Made by a program: the position numbers and the translations under genes. From positions 1 through 54,934 of the forward strand of contig CALEDT010000007.1 of NCBI GenBank assembly GCA_937949525.1: a stretch of 54,934 nt of DNA, read 5' to 3'. This document shows, piece by piece, positions 34,737 to 43,639 of the stretch. The notes under the pieces were generated by a model. The model worked only from the letters and a program-made list of their open reading frames with translations, was not told the DNA's origin and made no database searches. Source of the stretch: an uncultured Burkholderiales bacterium (GTDB taxonomy: Bacteria > Pseudomonadota > Gammaproteobacteria > Burkholderiales > Thiobacillaceae). Every line of letters begins with the position of its first letter. Position 1 is the first letter of the stretch.

Positions 34737-35345
34737 ATGAAGAGCTATCTGTTGCCCGCTATCTTGGCGGGCCTGCTGGCGGGTTGCGCCAGCGGGCCGG
34801 TCTATCCGCCCGCGCCCGCCAAGGTGGCGGAGGCCGCCGACTGGCACTACCTGCTCGGGCCGGGCGATACGGTCAACGTGTTCGTCTGGGGCAACCCCGA
34901 GGTGTCCGGCAGCTTCCCCATCCGGCCCGACGGCAAGATGACCATGAATCTGGTCGAGGATCTGCAGGCCAGTGGCAAGACGCCGACGCAGCTCGCGCGC
35001 GACATCGAAAAGATCCTGGCGCGCTACATCCAGGACCCCATCGTCACGGTCATCGTCGGCGGCGGCGTCGGTCCCTACAGCCAGCAGATCAGGGTGCTGG
35101 GTCAGGCGGCCAAGCCGCAGGCGCTGAACTACCGGGAACACATGTCGCTGGTCGACGTCATGATCGCGGTCGGCGGCATCACCGATTTCGCCGCCGGCAA
35201 CCGCGCCAGCATCCTGCGTGTGATCGACGGCAAGCCGCAGCAGTTCGGTGTGCGCCTGGAGGATCTGATCAAGGACGGCGACATCTCGGCCAATGTCGAC
35301 ATGCGCCCGGGCGACGTGCTGATCATTCCGGAAAGCTGGTTCTGA
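34737..35345 (+). CDS. epsE: XrtA-system polysaccharide export lipoprotein (Wza-like)
   Basis: A 202-residue outer-membrane lipoprotein: MKSYLLPAILAGLLAGCASG with a lipobox, then the polysaccharide export/biosynthesis domain (YLLGPGDTVNVFVWGNPEVSGSFPIRPDGKMTMNLVED) and a SLBB domain (IRVLGQAAKPQALNYREHMSLVDVMIAVGG), ending MRPGDVLIIPESWF. It is shorter than Wza, as in XrtA loci. The ATG at 34737 begins the lipoprotein signal. First gene of the EPS operon. Confidence 0.92.
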   Translation: MKSYLLPAILAGLLAGCASGPVYPPAPAKVAEAADWHYLLGPGDTVNVFVWGNPEVSGSFPIRPDGKMTMNLVEDLQASGKTPTQLARDIEKILARYIQDPIVTVIVGGGVGPYSQQIRVLGQAAKPQALNYREHMSLVDVMIAVGGITDFAAGNRASILRVIDGKPQQFGVRLEDLIKDGDISANVDMRPGDVLIIPESWF

Positions 35346-35391
35346 TGGTCATGGGCGGGCGGCAGCGTTCCGTCCACATGGAGAAGCCGGA

Positions 35392-36930
35392 ATGAACGAG
35401 TCGTTGGAACAGGTACTCACCATCCTGCGCGCCGTCTGGCGCCGGCGTCTGATGGTGCTGCTGGTGGCGTGGGGTGTCGCGGCCGTGGGTTGGGCCTGGG
35501 TCTACAAGCTGGAGAACCAGTACCGCGCCAGCGCACGGGTCTACGTCGACACGCAGTCGCTGCTGCAGCCGCTGCTGTCCGGCCTGGCGGTGCAGCCCAA
35601 CCTGGCGCAACAGGTGTCGATGATGACGCGCACGCTGGTCAGCCGTCCCAACATCGAGAAGGTCGCGCGCATGACCGACCTCGACCTGCGCGCGAAGACA
35701 CCGCAGCAACAGGAAGACCTGTACAACGAACTGACCAAGCGCATCTCGCTCAGCGGTACCGACCGGGAGAACCTCTACACCATAGGGTTCGAGCATTCCA
35801 ATCCGGATCTGGCGCGTCGCGTGGTGCAGGCGCTGCTCACCATCTTCACCGAGAGCAGCCTGGGTACCGCACGCCGCGACCTGTCGCAAAGCCAGAAATT
35901 CATCGACGACCAGCTCAAGGCCTACGAGGCCAAGCTGCACGAAAAGGAGCGCGAGCTGGAGGAGTTCAAGCGCCGCAACGTCGGCAACATGCCCGGCCAG
36001 GGCGGCGCGTTCTACACCCGTCTGAGCGAGACCGACCTGGCGATCGAACAGACGCGCATGCAGATCGACGAGCTCGACAACCGCAAGCGCCAGTTGCGCC
36101 AGCAACTGGAAGATCAGGAGGAGACGCTGACCGGCCCGGCGCCGGTCACGGTCAACACCAGTGCGATCGATGCCCGCATCGCCGCGTTGCAGACCCAGCT
36201 CGACAACCTGCGTTTGCGTTATACCGACCGCCACCCGGAGATGCAGCGCGTCACGCAGTTGATCGAGCGCTTGCAGGAACAGAAGCGGCAGGAGGAGGAA
36301 GCCGCGCGCGCACGGCCGCAGGAGACGCTCAAGGCGCAGAACCCGATCTATCAGCAGTTGTCCATCGCCATCGCCGAGTCGGACGCCAATCTCGCCTCGC
36401 TGCGTGCCCGTCTCGCCCAGTTGCAGGCAAGGCGTGCAGAACTGTTCCAGTCCATCGACCGCATTCCGCAGCTCGAAGCCGAATACACGCAGATGATGCG
36501 TGACTACGATGTCTACAAGGCCAACTATGCGGAATTCCTGAAGCGGCGTGAGACCGCGGCGATTTCCGGGGAGGTCGAGAGCAAGACGGACACGGTCGAT
36601 TTCCGTGTCATCGATCCGCCGCGCGTGCCCAAGGAGCCGGTATGGCCCAACCGGCCGCTGCTGGTGACGGCCGTGCCGTTGGGCGGTCTGGGCGCGGGTT
36701 TCGCCTTGGCGTTCCTGCTGACGCAACTGCGCCCGACCGTGGAGAGCCGGCGGCAGTTGCGCGAACTGACCGATTATCCGCTGCTCGGCATGGTCACGCG
36801 TATCGACACCGACCGCGAACGGCGTCGTGCGCGCCGGCTCAACCTGTTGTTCGCCGGCGCTACGCTGGCGTTGCTCGGCGCTTATCTGGTGCAGTTGATC
36901 TACTACCTCGTGTTGTCCCCGGCAGCGTAG
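35392..36930 (+). CDS. epsF: XrtA-system chain-length determinant (Wzz-like)
   Basis: A 512-residue inner-membrane co-polymerase. It has an N-terminal membrane segment (LMVLLVAWGVAAVGWAWVY), the Wzz domain with YRASARVYVDTQSLLQPLL, a long coiled coil (residues about 170-370), a Pro-rich VIDPPRVPKEPVWPNRPLL, and a second membrane segment at the end. It sets polymer length and works with the tyrosine kinase that follows. GAGAAGCCGGA upstream. Confidence 0.92.
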   Translation: MNESLEQVLTILRAVWRRRLMVLLVAWGVAAVGWAWVYKLENQYRASARVYVDTQSLLQPLLSGLAVQPNLAQQVSMMTRTLVSRPNIEKVARMTDLDLRAKTPQQQEDLYNELTKRISLSGTDRENLYTIGFEHSNPDLARRVVQALLTIFTESSLGTARRDLSQSQKFIDDQLKAYEAKLHEKERELEEFKRRNVGNMPGQGGAFYTRLSETDLAIEQTRMQIDELDNRKRQLRQQLEDQEETLTGPAPVTVNTSAIDARIAALQTQLDNLRLRYTDRHPEMQRVTQLIERLQEQKRQEEEAARARPQETLKAQNPIYQQLSIAIAESDANLASLRARLAQLQARRAELFQSIDRIPQLEAEYTQMMRDYDVYKANYAEFLKRRETAAISGEVESKTDTVDFRVIDPPRVPKEPVWPNRPLLVTAVPLGGLGAGFALAFLLTQLRPTVESRRQLRELTDYPLLGMVTRIDTDRERRRARRLNLLFAGATLALLGAYLVQLIYYLVLSPAA

Positions 36931-36945
36931 GAAAGGACGAACGCC

Positions 36946-37938
36946 ATGAGCATCATCGAACGCGCCGCGGGCAAACTCGGCAAACCGGCGCAGACGCCGC
37001 CCCCGGTCCCCCAGGGGGTGGCCGATCGCGAGGAAGGGCGCCTGATCGAGGCGGCCATCGAACGTGCCGAAGCCTCGTTCGAGCTGGGTTCACGCACTCA
37101 GCGGCGGGCGCCGGCGGCGCCGAGTATGCTCGATGAGGATGGGCCGGCAACCATCATCGGCAGCCAGCAGGGAATGGTCGACCTGGATCGACTGCGCCAG
37201 ATGGGCGCGCTCACCCCCGACGCCGGCCGCAGCAAGCTGGCCGAGGAGTACCGGCTGATCAAGCGTCCATTGCTGGTCAACGCTTTCGGCCACGGCAACG
37301 CGGCGCCGATCGAGAACGGCAACCTGATCATGGTGACCAGTTCGCTGCCGGGCGAGGGCAAGTCCTTCACCGCCATCAATCTGGCCATCAGCATGGCGAC
37401 CGAACTGGAGAACACCGTGTTGCTGATCGACGCCGACGTCGCCAAATCGTCGATCATGCGCTATCTCGGCCTGCGTGCCGACAAAGGTTTGCTGGACGTG
37501 CTGCGCGATCCGTCGCTGCAATTGCCCGACGTGTTGATCAAGACCGACATCGCCAAACTGACCGTATTGCCTGCCGGTCAGAGTTTCACCCATGCCACCG
37601 AACTGCTGGCCAGTTCGGCCATGCGCAACTTCGTGCGCGACATCGCCACGCGTTATCACGACCGCATCATCATTTTCGATTGCCCGCCGCTGCTCGCCAC
37701 CAGCGAGGCCTCCGTGCTCGCCACTTACATGGGACAGATCGTGTTCGTGGTGGAAGCGGAGCGTACGCCGCAGGAAGCGATCCGCGATGCGCTCGCGCAT
37801 ATCGGGGATTGCGAACACGTCGGACTGCTGCTCAACAAGGCGCCGGCGCGTTCGATCGGCGGCGACTATTACGGCTACGGCTACGGTTACGGCTACGGTG
37901 GGTATGGCGGGTATGGCGAGCAGAAGAAACCGCAGTAG
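36946..37938 (+). CDS. epsG: XrtA-associated tyrosine autokinase (BY-kinase)
   Basis: A 330-residue cytoplasmic bacterial tyrosine kinase: Walker A SSLPGEGKS at 132-140, Walker A' LLIDADVAKSSIM, Walker B IIIFDCPPLLATSE, and a C-terminal tyrosine cluster of eight Tyr in a G-Y repeat (GGDYYGYGYGYGYGGYGGYG). Cycles of autophosphorylation on this tail control the Wzz-like partner. The 3' end overlaps the next gene, whose ATG codons lie inside the Tyr repeat. Confidence 0.92.
   Translation: MSIIERAAGKLGKPAQTPPPVPQGVADREEGRLIEAAIERAEASFELGSRTQRRAPAAPSMLDEDGPATIIGSQQGMVDLDRLRQMGALTPDAGRSKLAEEYRLIKRPLLVNAFGHGNAAPIENGNLIMVTSSLPGEGKSFTAINLAISMATELENTVLLIDADVAKSSIMRYLGLRADKGLLDVLRDPSLQLPDVLIKTDIAKLTVLPAGQSFTHATELLASSAMRNFVRDIATRYHDRIIIFDCPPLLATSEASVLATYMGQIVFVVEAERTPQEAIRDALAHIGDCEHVGLLLNKAPARSIGGDYYGYGYGYGYGGYGGYGEQKKPQ
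37864..37918 (+). repeat. Short GGCTAC-type repeats encoding the tyrosine tail
   Basis: Six-base TAC-GGC and nine-base TAT-GGC-GGG units encode the Gly-Tyr tail and also create the candidate start codons (37904, 37913) of the following gene. Confidence 0.75.
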
Positions 37939-39463
37939 CCGAGCACTGCTGCTGCTGGGCCTGGCGTATCCCTTGGCATCGGTGGCCGGGGATTGGCGTT
38001 TTTCCCCGGGGCTGACGCTGTCACAGCGCTATTCCGACAATGTCAATCTGGACGTCAAAGGGGCGGAACGCAGCGAATGGATCACCGAGCTGACACCGGG
38101 CTTCACGCTCGCACGCCAGGGTGGACGCCTGAAGGCAAATCTGGATTACGGCCTGCAGGGCCTCTACTACGCCGATGAGCAGGCGAGCAAGCAGGCGCGT
38201 CATCGGCTCAACGGACGCCTGATCGCGGAACTGATCGAGGACCGTTTCTTCATCGACGCCAGCGCGCGGGTGTCGAACGAGGTCAACACGCTCAGCGGCG
38301 GTGTGGGTGTCGGCGACGCCGTCGGCCTCGGCAACACCAGCCGGGTTGCGTCCTACTCGCTGTCGCCTTACCTCAAGCACCGTTTCGGTTCGGTCGCTTC
38401 GCTCGAAGCGAGACTGACGCTGGACGGGGTGTTGACCCAGGATGCTGCGGTCAGCAATGCCAACAGCACCCGCTACCAGCTCAGGGCGACCAGCGGTACG
38501 GCGCAGTGGCCGCTGTCCTGGTCGCTGGACGTCAACCACACCGAGACCGACAACGACGATACCGCCAACAGTTCGGATACCCGCTTCACCGCCAGTGCGC
38601 GCTACGCGCTGACCCCGCGTTACGGCCTGGTCGCCCAGGCCGGCAAGGAGGAGCACGATTTCTCCGGGGTCGGGCCGAACACGGCCGAGCATACCTACTA
38701 TGGCCTGGGTGCCTACTATCAGCCGGGCCGCCGCTTCGCGGTCGACGTCCTGTTCAACTATTCCGAGGCGGGCAATTTCATCAGTGCCAAGACGATGCTG
38801 CGTCCGACCCTGCGCACCACGCTGAATGCCTCGACCACGCGCCGCGCTTATGGGCGTAGCAACAATCTGAGCCTGGCGCATCGTACCCGGCATAGCAACT
38901 GGAGCCTGCGCTATCAGGACGATCTGACCACTTCGCAGCGCCAGTATCTGAACCTGACCGGCTTCTATCTGTGCCTCGGGGCGGACGGCACCGTGTCCTT
39001 ACAGCAGCACCCGGTCGGCTTGCAGCCGGCGGATTGCGTGCAGGTCGGCGGCACGGGAACCCTGGTACAGGGCAACGACACCTACGTCTCCAAGAGCCTG
39101 GTCGGTGCGGTCAGCTACTCGCTGCGCCGCAACACCTGGACGCTGAGCCTCTACGACAACCGGCGTGAGTTTCAGCTCGGCGGTACCGACGAAACCACGC
39201 GGGGCGTACAGGCATCATGGAGCCTGCGCCCGGTGCCGCGCACCAATCTCGTGTTGTCGGGGGGACTTTCGCGTCACGAATATGGCAGTGGCGGCGTGCA
39301 GCGGGAAGATGACCTGTGGAACCTGACGTTGACCGCCACCCGCCAGTTCCAGCCCAAGGTGAGCGGCAGTGTCGAGCTGCGCCGGCAGGAGCGCGAATCC
39401 AAAGCGGCGGGCGGTGATTACGCCGAGAACTCCATCGCCGCCCGTGTCAACATGAGCTTTTGA
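37913..39463 (+). CDS. TIGR03016-type outer-membrane beta-barrel of the XrtA locus
   Basis: A 516-residue exported protein: basic N-terminus and signal (SRALLLLGLAYPLASVAG), then repeated amphipathic strands with alternating aromatic residues (FSPGLTLSQRYSDNVNL, TRYQLRATSG, YGLGAYYQPGRRFAVDVLFNYSE) ending in NSIAARVNMSF with a terminal Phe, the BAM signal of barrel proteins. It matches the PEP-CTERM-associated barrel family between kinase and ATPase; role probably polymer export. Start is ATG 37913 or 37904, both overlapping the kinase gene. Confidence 0.82.
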   Translation: MASRRNRSSRALLLLGLAYPLASVAGDWRFSPGLTLSQRYSDNVNLDVKGAERSEWITELTPGFTLARQGGRLKANLDYGLQGLYYADEQASKQARHRLNGRLIAELIEDRFFIDASARVSNEVNTLSGGVGVGDAVGLGNTSRVASYSLSPYLKHRFGSVASLEARLTLDGVLTQDAAVSNANSTRYQLRATSGTAQWPLSWSLDVNHTETDNDDTANSSDTRFTASARYALTPRYGLVAQAGKEEHDFSGVGPNTAEHTYYGLGAYYQPGRRFAVDVLFNYSEAGNFISAKTMLRPTLRTTLNASTTRRAYGRSNNLSLAHRTRHSNWSLRYQDDLTTSQRQYLNLTGFYLCLGADGTVSLQQHPVGLQPADCVQVGGTGTLVQGNDTYVSKSLVGAVSYSLRRNTWTLSLYDNRREFQLGGTDETTRGVQASWSLRPVPRTNLVLSGGLSRHEYGSGGVQREDDLWNLTLTATRQFQPKVSGSVELRRQERESKAAGGDYAENSIAARVNMSF

Positions 39464-39465
39464 CG

Positions 39466-40479
39466 ATGTACGAAAACTACTACCAGCTGCGCGACAAGCC
39501 GTTCCAGCTCAATCCCGACCCGCGCTTCTTCTTCGCCAGCAAGGGACACAAGCGTGCCTTCGCCTATCTCGAATACGGCTTGTCGCTGGGCGAGGGCTTC
39601 ATCGTCATCACCGGCGACGTCGGTGCCGGCAAGACCCTGCTGGTCAAGAGTCTGCTGAAGAAGCTGGAGAACGGCAGCTATCTGATCGGTCAACTGGTGA
39701 GCACGCAGCTCGACGCCGACGACACGCTGCGCAGCGTCGCCGCCTCGTTCGGACTGCAGGCGGAGGGCTTGACCAAGTCCGCGCTGCTCAAGAGCCTGGA
39801 GGACTACCTGCGCCTGGCCGTGCGCCAGAACCGGCGGCCGCTGCTGATCGTCGACGAGGCGCAAAACCTCGACCCGCGCGCAGTCGAAGAGCTGCGCATG
39901 CTGTCCAATTTCCACGAGGGCGACAAGCCGCTGCTGCAGAGTTTTCTGCTCGGCCAGCCGGAGTTCCGCGATACCCTGCAGAGTCCGGAAATGCTGCAAC
40001 TGCGCCAGCGCGTGATCGCCTCCTATCATCTCGGCCCGCTGGACCGGGCGGAGACCATCCAGTACATCGTGCATCGCCTCAACACCGCGGGCTGGCAGGG
40101 CAACCCCAGCTTCTCCGAGGATGCCTTCGACCTCATCCATCAGTTTTCCGGCGGCGTGCCGCGCCGCATCAACACCCTGTGCGATCGTCTGCTGCTGTTC
40201 GGTTTCCTGGAAGAACGAACCCAGCTCGATTCCGCGGCCGTGCAGGAAGTGATCAGCGACATGCGGCAGGAAGTGCATCATCAGGCGCCGACCGGCATGG
40301 CGGGTGTGCAGCCGCTGGCGTCCGCGCGCGTGGCGCCGGCTGCCGTATCCGGCGCAATGCTGGCCGTTCCCGAGGAAATCGAGCTGCGCCTGGCCGCGAT
40401 AGAGCGTTCGTTGAACCGCCTGATTCCACTGGTGCGCAAAGTGCTGTACACCGTGACCGCCGGTCGGGAGTCGGAATGA
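39466..40479 (+). CDS. XrtA-associated AAA ATPase (ExeA/GspA-like)
   Basis: A 337-residue ATPase: MYENYYQLRDKPFQLNPDPRFF, the ExeA-type start, Walker A GDVGAGKT at 50-57, Walker B LLIVDEAQNL, and a C-terminal lid with FSGGVPRRINTLCDRLLL. The extra C-terminal segment ends in a short coiled coil. Starts two bases after the barrel gene stop. Known as a fixed member of XrtA loci with unclear role, perhaps in complex assembly. Confidence 0.9.
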   Translation: MYENYYQLRDKPFQLNPDPRFFFASKGHKRAFAYLEYGLSLGEGFIVITGDVGAGKTLLVKSLLKKLENGSYLIGQLVSTQLDADDTLRSVAASFGLQAEGLTKSALLKSLEDYLRLAVRQNRRPLLIVDEAQNLDPRAVEELRMLSNFHEGDKPLLQSFLLGQPEFRDTLQSPEMLQLRQRVIASYHLGPLDRAETIQYIVHRLNTAGWQGNPSFSEDAFDLIHQFSGGVPRRINTLCDRLLLFGFLEERTQLDSAAVQEVISDMRQEVHHQAPTGMAGVQPLASARVAPAAVSGAMLAVPEEIELRLAAIERSLNRLIPLVRKVLYTVTAGRESE

Positions 40480-40521
40480 CGACCAGGCAGCGCGTTTCGC
40501 GTAGCGTGAGCGGGGAGGCCC

Positions 40522-41376
40522 ATGCCTGAGCCGCTGCCGGCCAGCGTGATGAGCGTCGACGTGGAGGATTATTTCCAGGTCGGCGCCTTCGAGCACACCA
40601 TCGCGCCTGCCGACTGGCCCAAGTGGCCATGCCGGGTCGAAGCCAACATCGAGCGCATTCTCGCGCTGTTCGAACGGCATCGGGTCAAGGCCACGTTCTT
40701 CACGCTGGGCTGGATCGCCGAGCGCCACCCGGGCGTGGTGCGCGCCATCGTCGCCGCCGGCCACGAATTGGCCAGCCACGGCTACGGTCACCAACGCGCC
40801 AATGTGTTGAGCCGCACCGAATTCCATGCCGATGTCGCGCGCGCCAAAGGCGTACTGGAAGACCTCGCCGGGGTTGCCGTCGTGGGCTACCGCGCGCCGA
40901 GTTTTTCCATCGGCCGGGACAATCTGTGGGCGCTCGACGTGCTGGCCGAGACCGGGCACCGCTACAGTTCGAGCATCTACCCCATCGCCCATGACCATTA
41001 CGGCATGCCGGAGGCGCCGCGCCATCCCTACCGCCCCAGTGCCTGTCCGCAACTGCTGGAGATGCCACCCACCACGGTGCGCTGGCGCGGGCGCAACCTG
41101 CCGGCGGCGGGCGGCGGCTATTTCCGCCTTTTGCCCTACGCCGCGTCGCGTTGGCTGTTGGTGCGTTTCCTGCGCGAGGAGGGCCGGCCGGCGATGTTCT
41201 ATTTCCATCCGTGGGAGATCGACCCGGCGCAACCGCGTGTGCCGGGCGCGCCGATGAAGAGCCGTCTGCGCCATTACGTCAATCTGCAACATATGGAAGC
41301 CAAGCTGGCGAGACTGTGCGCCGATTTTCGCTGGGATCGCGCCGACCGGATACACGCCACGTTACTCGATTCATGA
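40522..41376 (+). CDS. XrtA-associated polysaccharide deacetylase
   Basis: A 284-residue NodB-family deacetylase (carbohydrate esterase 4): SVDVEDYFQVGAF with the catalytic Asp and metal Asp, ATFFTLGWIAERHPGVV, GHELASHGYGH with the metal His residues, YRAPSFSIG, and a FYFHPWEID motif with the late catalytic His. No signal peptide, so it should act in the cytoplasm or on lipid-linked intermediates. Stop overlaps the next start. Confidence 0.92.
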   Translation: MPEPLPASVMSVDVEDYFQVGAFEHTIAPADWPKWPCRVEANIERILALFERHRVKATFFTLGWIAERHPGVVRAIVAAGHELASHGYGHQRANVLSRTEFHADVARAKGVLEDLAGVAVVGYRAPSFSIGRDNLWALDVLAETGHRYSSSIYPIAHDHYGMPEAPRHPYRPSACPQLLEMPPTTVRWRGRNLPAAGGGYFRLLPYAASRWLLVRFLREEGRPAMFYFHPWEIDPAQPRVPGAPMKSRLRHYVNLQHMEAKLARLCADFRWDRADRIHATLLDS

Positions 41377-42404
41377 CCGTCTCCGTTCGCCACGCCGCCG
41401 CGGCCGATGCCGCCGCCTGGGACGCCTACGTATTCGGCGCCGCCGGCGGCACCTTCTTCCATCGTTACGGCTGGCGGCGGGTGATCGAGCAGGGCATGCG
41501 CCAGCCTTGCCACTATCTGCTGGCCGAGCGGGCGGGGCAGATCGTCGGCGTGCTGCCGCTGGGTGAGATACGCAGCCGTCTGTTCGGCCACACCCTGATC
41601 TCCATGCCGTTCAGTGTCTACGGCGGCATCGTCGCCGACGACGACGCGGCGCGCGACGCGCTCGACCGCGCCGCGCAGGCACTGGCGAACGAATTGGGCG
41701 TCGGCCACCTGGAGTACCGCGACCGCGATCGCCGTGCGCACGCCGACTGGCCGGGCACGGATCTGTACGCGACCTTCCGCAAGCCGCTGTCGGCGGAAGT
41801 GGAAGCCAACATGCAGGCCATACCGCGCAAGCAGCGCGCCATGGTGCGCAAGGGCATCAAGGCGGGCCTGAACAGCGAGGTCGACCGCGATCTCGCGCGT
41901 TTCTACCCGGCCTACTGCCAGAGCTGGCATCGCCTGGGCACGCCGGTCTTTCCGCGCCGCTATTTCGAACGGGTGCTGGAAGCTTTCGGCGACGACGTCG
42001 ACATCGTCACCGCCAGCCTGGACGGGCAACTGGTGTGTTGCGTGATGAACTTCTATTTCCGTGACGAGGTTTGGCCCTATTTCGCCGGCATCACGCCGGC
42101 CGCGCGCGAAGTCGCGGGCAGCGACTTCATGTACTGGGAGGTCATGCGCAGGGCGGTGGAGCGTGGCTACCGCCTGTTCGACTTCGGCCGCAGCAAGGTC
42201 GGCACCGGCTCATACGACTTCAAGCGCAACTGGGGCTTCGAGCCGCAACCGCTGCACTATGGCTACCATCTGGTGCGCGCCCGGGCGGTGCCGGAGCACA
42301 ACCCCAGCAACCCCAAGTACCGCCTGTTCATCCAGGCTTGGCGGCGCATGCCGCTGGCGTTGGCCAATGCCCTGGGCCCGCATCTGATCCGTCAGTTGGG
42401 GTGA
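41373..42404 (+). CDS. XrtA-associated FemAB-like acyl/aminoacyl transferase
   Basis: A 343-residue GNAT-fold protein: TFFHRYGWRRVIEQGMRQPCHYL, IPRKQRAMVRKGIKAGL with the Arg/Lys-rich helix, CVMNFYFRDEVWPYFAGITPAAR, and FDFGRSKVGTGSYDFKRNWGF. This is the PEP-CTERM/XrtA FemAB-related family, probably attaching an acyl or aminoacyl group to the sugar. ATG overlaps the deacetylase stop; its stop overlaps the next GTG. Confidence 0.9.
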   Translation: MTVSVRHAAAADAAAWDAYVFGAAGGTFFHRYGWRRVIEQGMRQPCHYLLAERAGQIVGVLPLGEIRSRLFGHTLISMPFSVYGGIVADDDAARDALDRAAQALANELGVGHLEYRDRDRRAHADWPGTDLYATFRKPLSAEVEANMQAIPRKQRAMVRKGIKAGLNSEVDRDLARFYPAYCQSWHRLGTPVFPRRYFERVLEAFGDDVDIVTASLDGQLVCCVMNFYFRDEVWPYFAGITPAAREVAGSDFMYWEVMRRAVERGYRLFDFGRSKVGTGSYDFKRNWGFEPQPLHYGYHLVRARAVPEHNPSNPKYRLFIQAWRRMPLALANALGPHLIRQLG

Positions 42405-43639
42405 GCGTGCCGGCCGCCTGTGCGCACGATGACGATCGGGGCGGTGAACGCCCCGGCCTGCTGTTCCTCGCCCATCGTATCCCCTACCCGCCGGACAAGG
42501 GCGACAAGATCCGCGCCTGGCACCTGTTGCGCCACTTGGCGCGCCGCTATCGCGTGCATCTGGGCGCCTTCGTCGACGACCCGGCCGACTGGCGCCATGC
42601 CGACACGCTGGCATCCGTGTGTGCCGCCACGCACCTGGTCGACCTGCGTCCCCGACGCGCCCGTCTGCGCGCGCTGCACGGTCTGTGGCGTGGCGAGGCC
42701 TTGACCCTGCCCTACTACCGTCACGCCGGCTTGCAGGCATGGGTGGACCGGTGCCTGGCCGACGGCACGCGACGCGTACTGGCTTATTCGTCGGCCATGG
42801 CGCGCTTCGTCATGCACGCGCGCGGCGCCCGGCGGGTGATGGACTTCGTCGACATCGATTCCGACAAGTGGCGCCAGTATGCGCCGACCAAGCGCTGGCC
42901 GATGTCTTGGCTGTATCGGCGCGAGGGCGAGAAACTGCTCGCTTGGGAACGCGCGGTGGCGGCCGAATTCGATGCCAGCCTGTTCGTCTCGGCGGCGGAG
43001 GCGGACGATTTCCGCCGCCTGGCGCCCGAAAGCGCGCACAAGGTCGGCTATTTCCACAACGGTGTCGATGCCGAGTATTTTTCGCCGGCGCATGCGCTGG
43101 CCAACCCCTATGGCGCCGGTGAAGAGGTGGTGGCGTTCACCGGCATGATGGATTACTGGCCCAATGTCGATGCCGTGACCTGGTTCGCCGAACAGGTGCT
43201 GCCGCGTCTGCGCCGGCAACGGCCGGCGCTGCGCTTCGCCATCGTCGGCGGCCGGCCGGGTGCCGAAGTGCTGGCGTTGGCGCGACGCGACGGCGTACAG
43301 GTCACCGGCCGGGTCGAGGACGTGCGCCCTTACCTGGCGCATGCGCGCGTGGTGGTGGCGCCGTTGCGCATCGCGCGCGGCATCCAGAACAAGGTGCTGG
43401 AGGGCATGGCCATGGCGCGTCCCGTGGTGGCCACGTCGCAGGCACTGGAAGGCATCGGCGCGCGCGTGGGCGAAGAGGTGCTGCTGGCCGACACCGCAGA
43501 CGACTTCGTCGCCGCGGTGTCGGCGGCAGCCGGTCGCGACGACCTGGGCGCGGCCGCGCGCGCGCGTGTGCTGCGCGACTTCGCCTGGGATGACAATCTG
43601 GCGCGCGTCGATACCTTGCTCGAGGGTTCGATCCCATGA
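42401..43639 (+). CDS. XrtA-associated glycosyltransferase (TIGR03087 type)
   Basis: A 412-residue GT4-like glycosyltransferase: LLFLAHRIPYPPDKGDKIRAWHLLRHLA near the N-terminus, FVDIDSDKWRQYA, HNGVDAEYFSP, FTGMMDYWPNVDAVTWFAEQVLP and the C-terminal PLRIARGIQNKVLEGMAMARPVV nucleotide-sugar site. The start is GTG at 42401 (GTGA overlap with the FemAB stop); a GTG at 42407 is possible. A distinctive family of XrtA loci. Confidence 0.9.
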   Translation: MSVPAACAHDDDRGGERPGLLFLAHRIPYPPDKGDKIRAWHLLRHLARRYRVHLGAFVDDPADWRHADTLASVCAATHLVDLRPRRARLRALHGLWRGEALTLPYYRHAGLQAWVDRCLADGTRRVLAYSSAMARFVMHARGARRVMDFVDIDSDKWRQYAPTKRWPMSWLYRREGEKLLAWERAVAAEFDASLFVSAAEADDFRRLAPESAHKVGYFHNGVDAEYFSPAHALANPYGAGEEVVAFTGMMDYWPNVDAVTWFAEQVLPRLRRQRPALRFAIVGGRPGAEVLALARRDGVQVTGRVEDVRPYLAHARVVVAPLRIARGIQNKVLEGMAMARPVVATSQALEGIGARVGEEVLLADTADDFVAAVSAAAGRDDLGAAARARVLRDFAWDDNLARVDTLLEGSIP

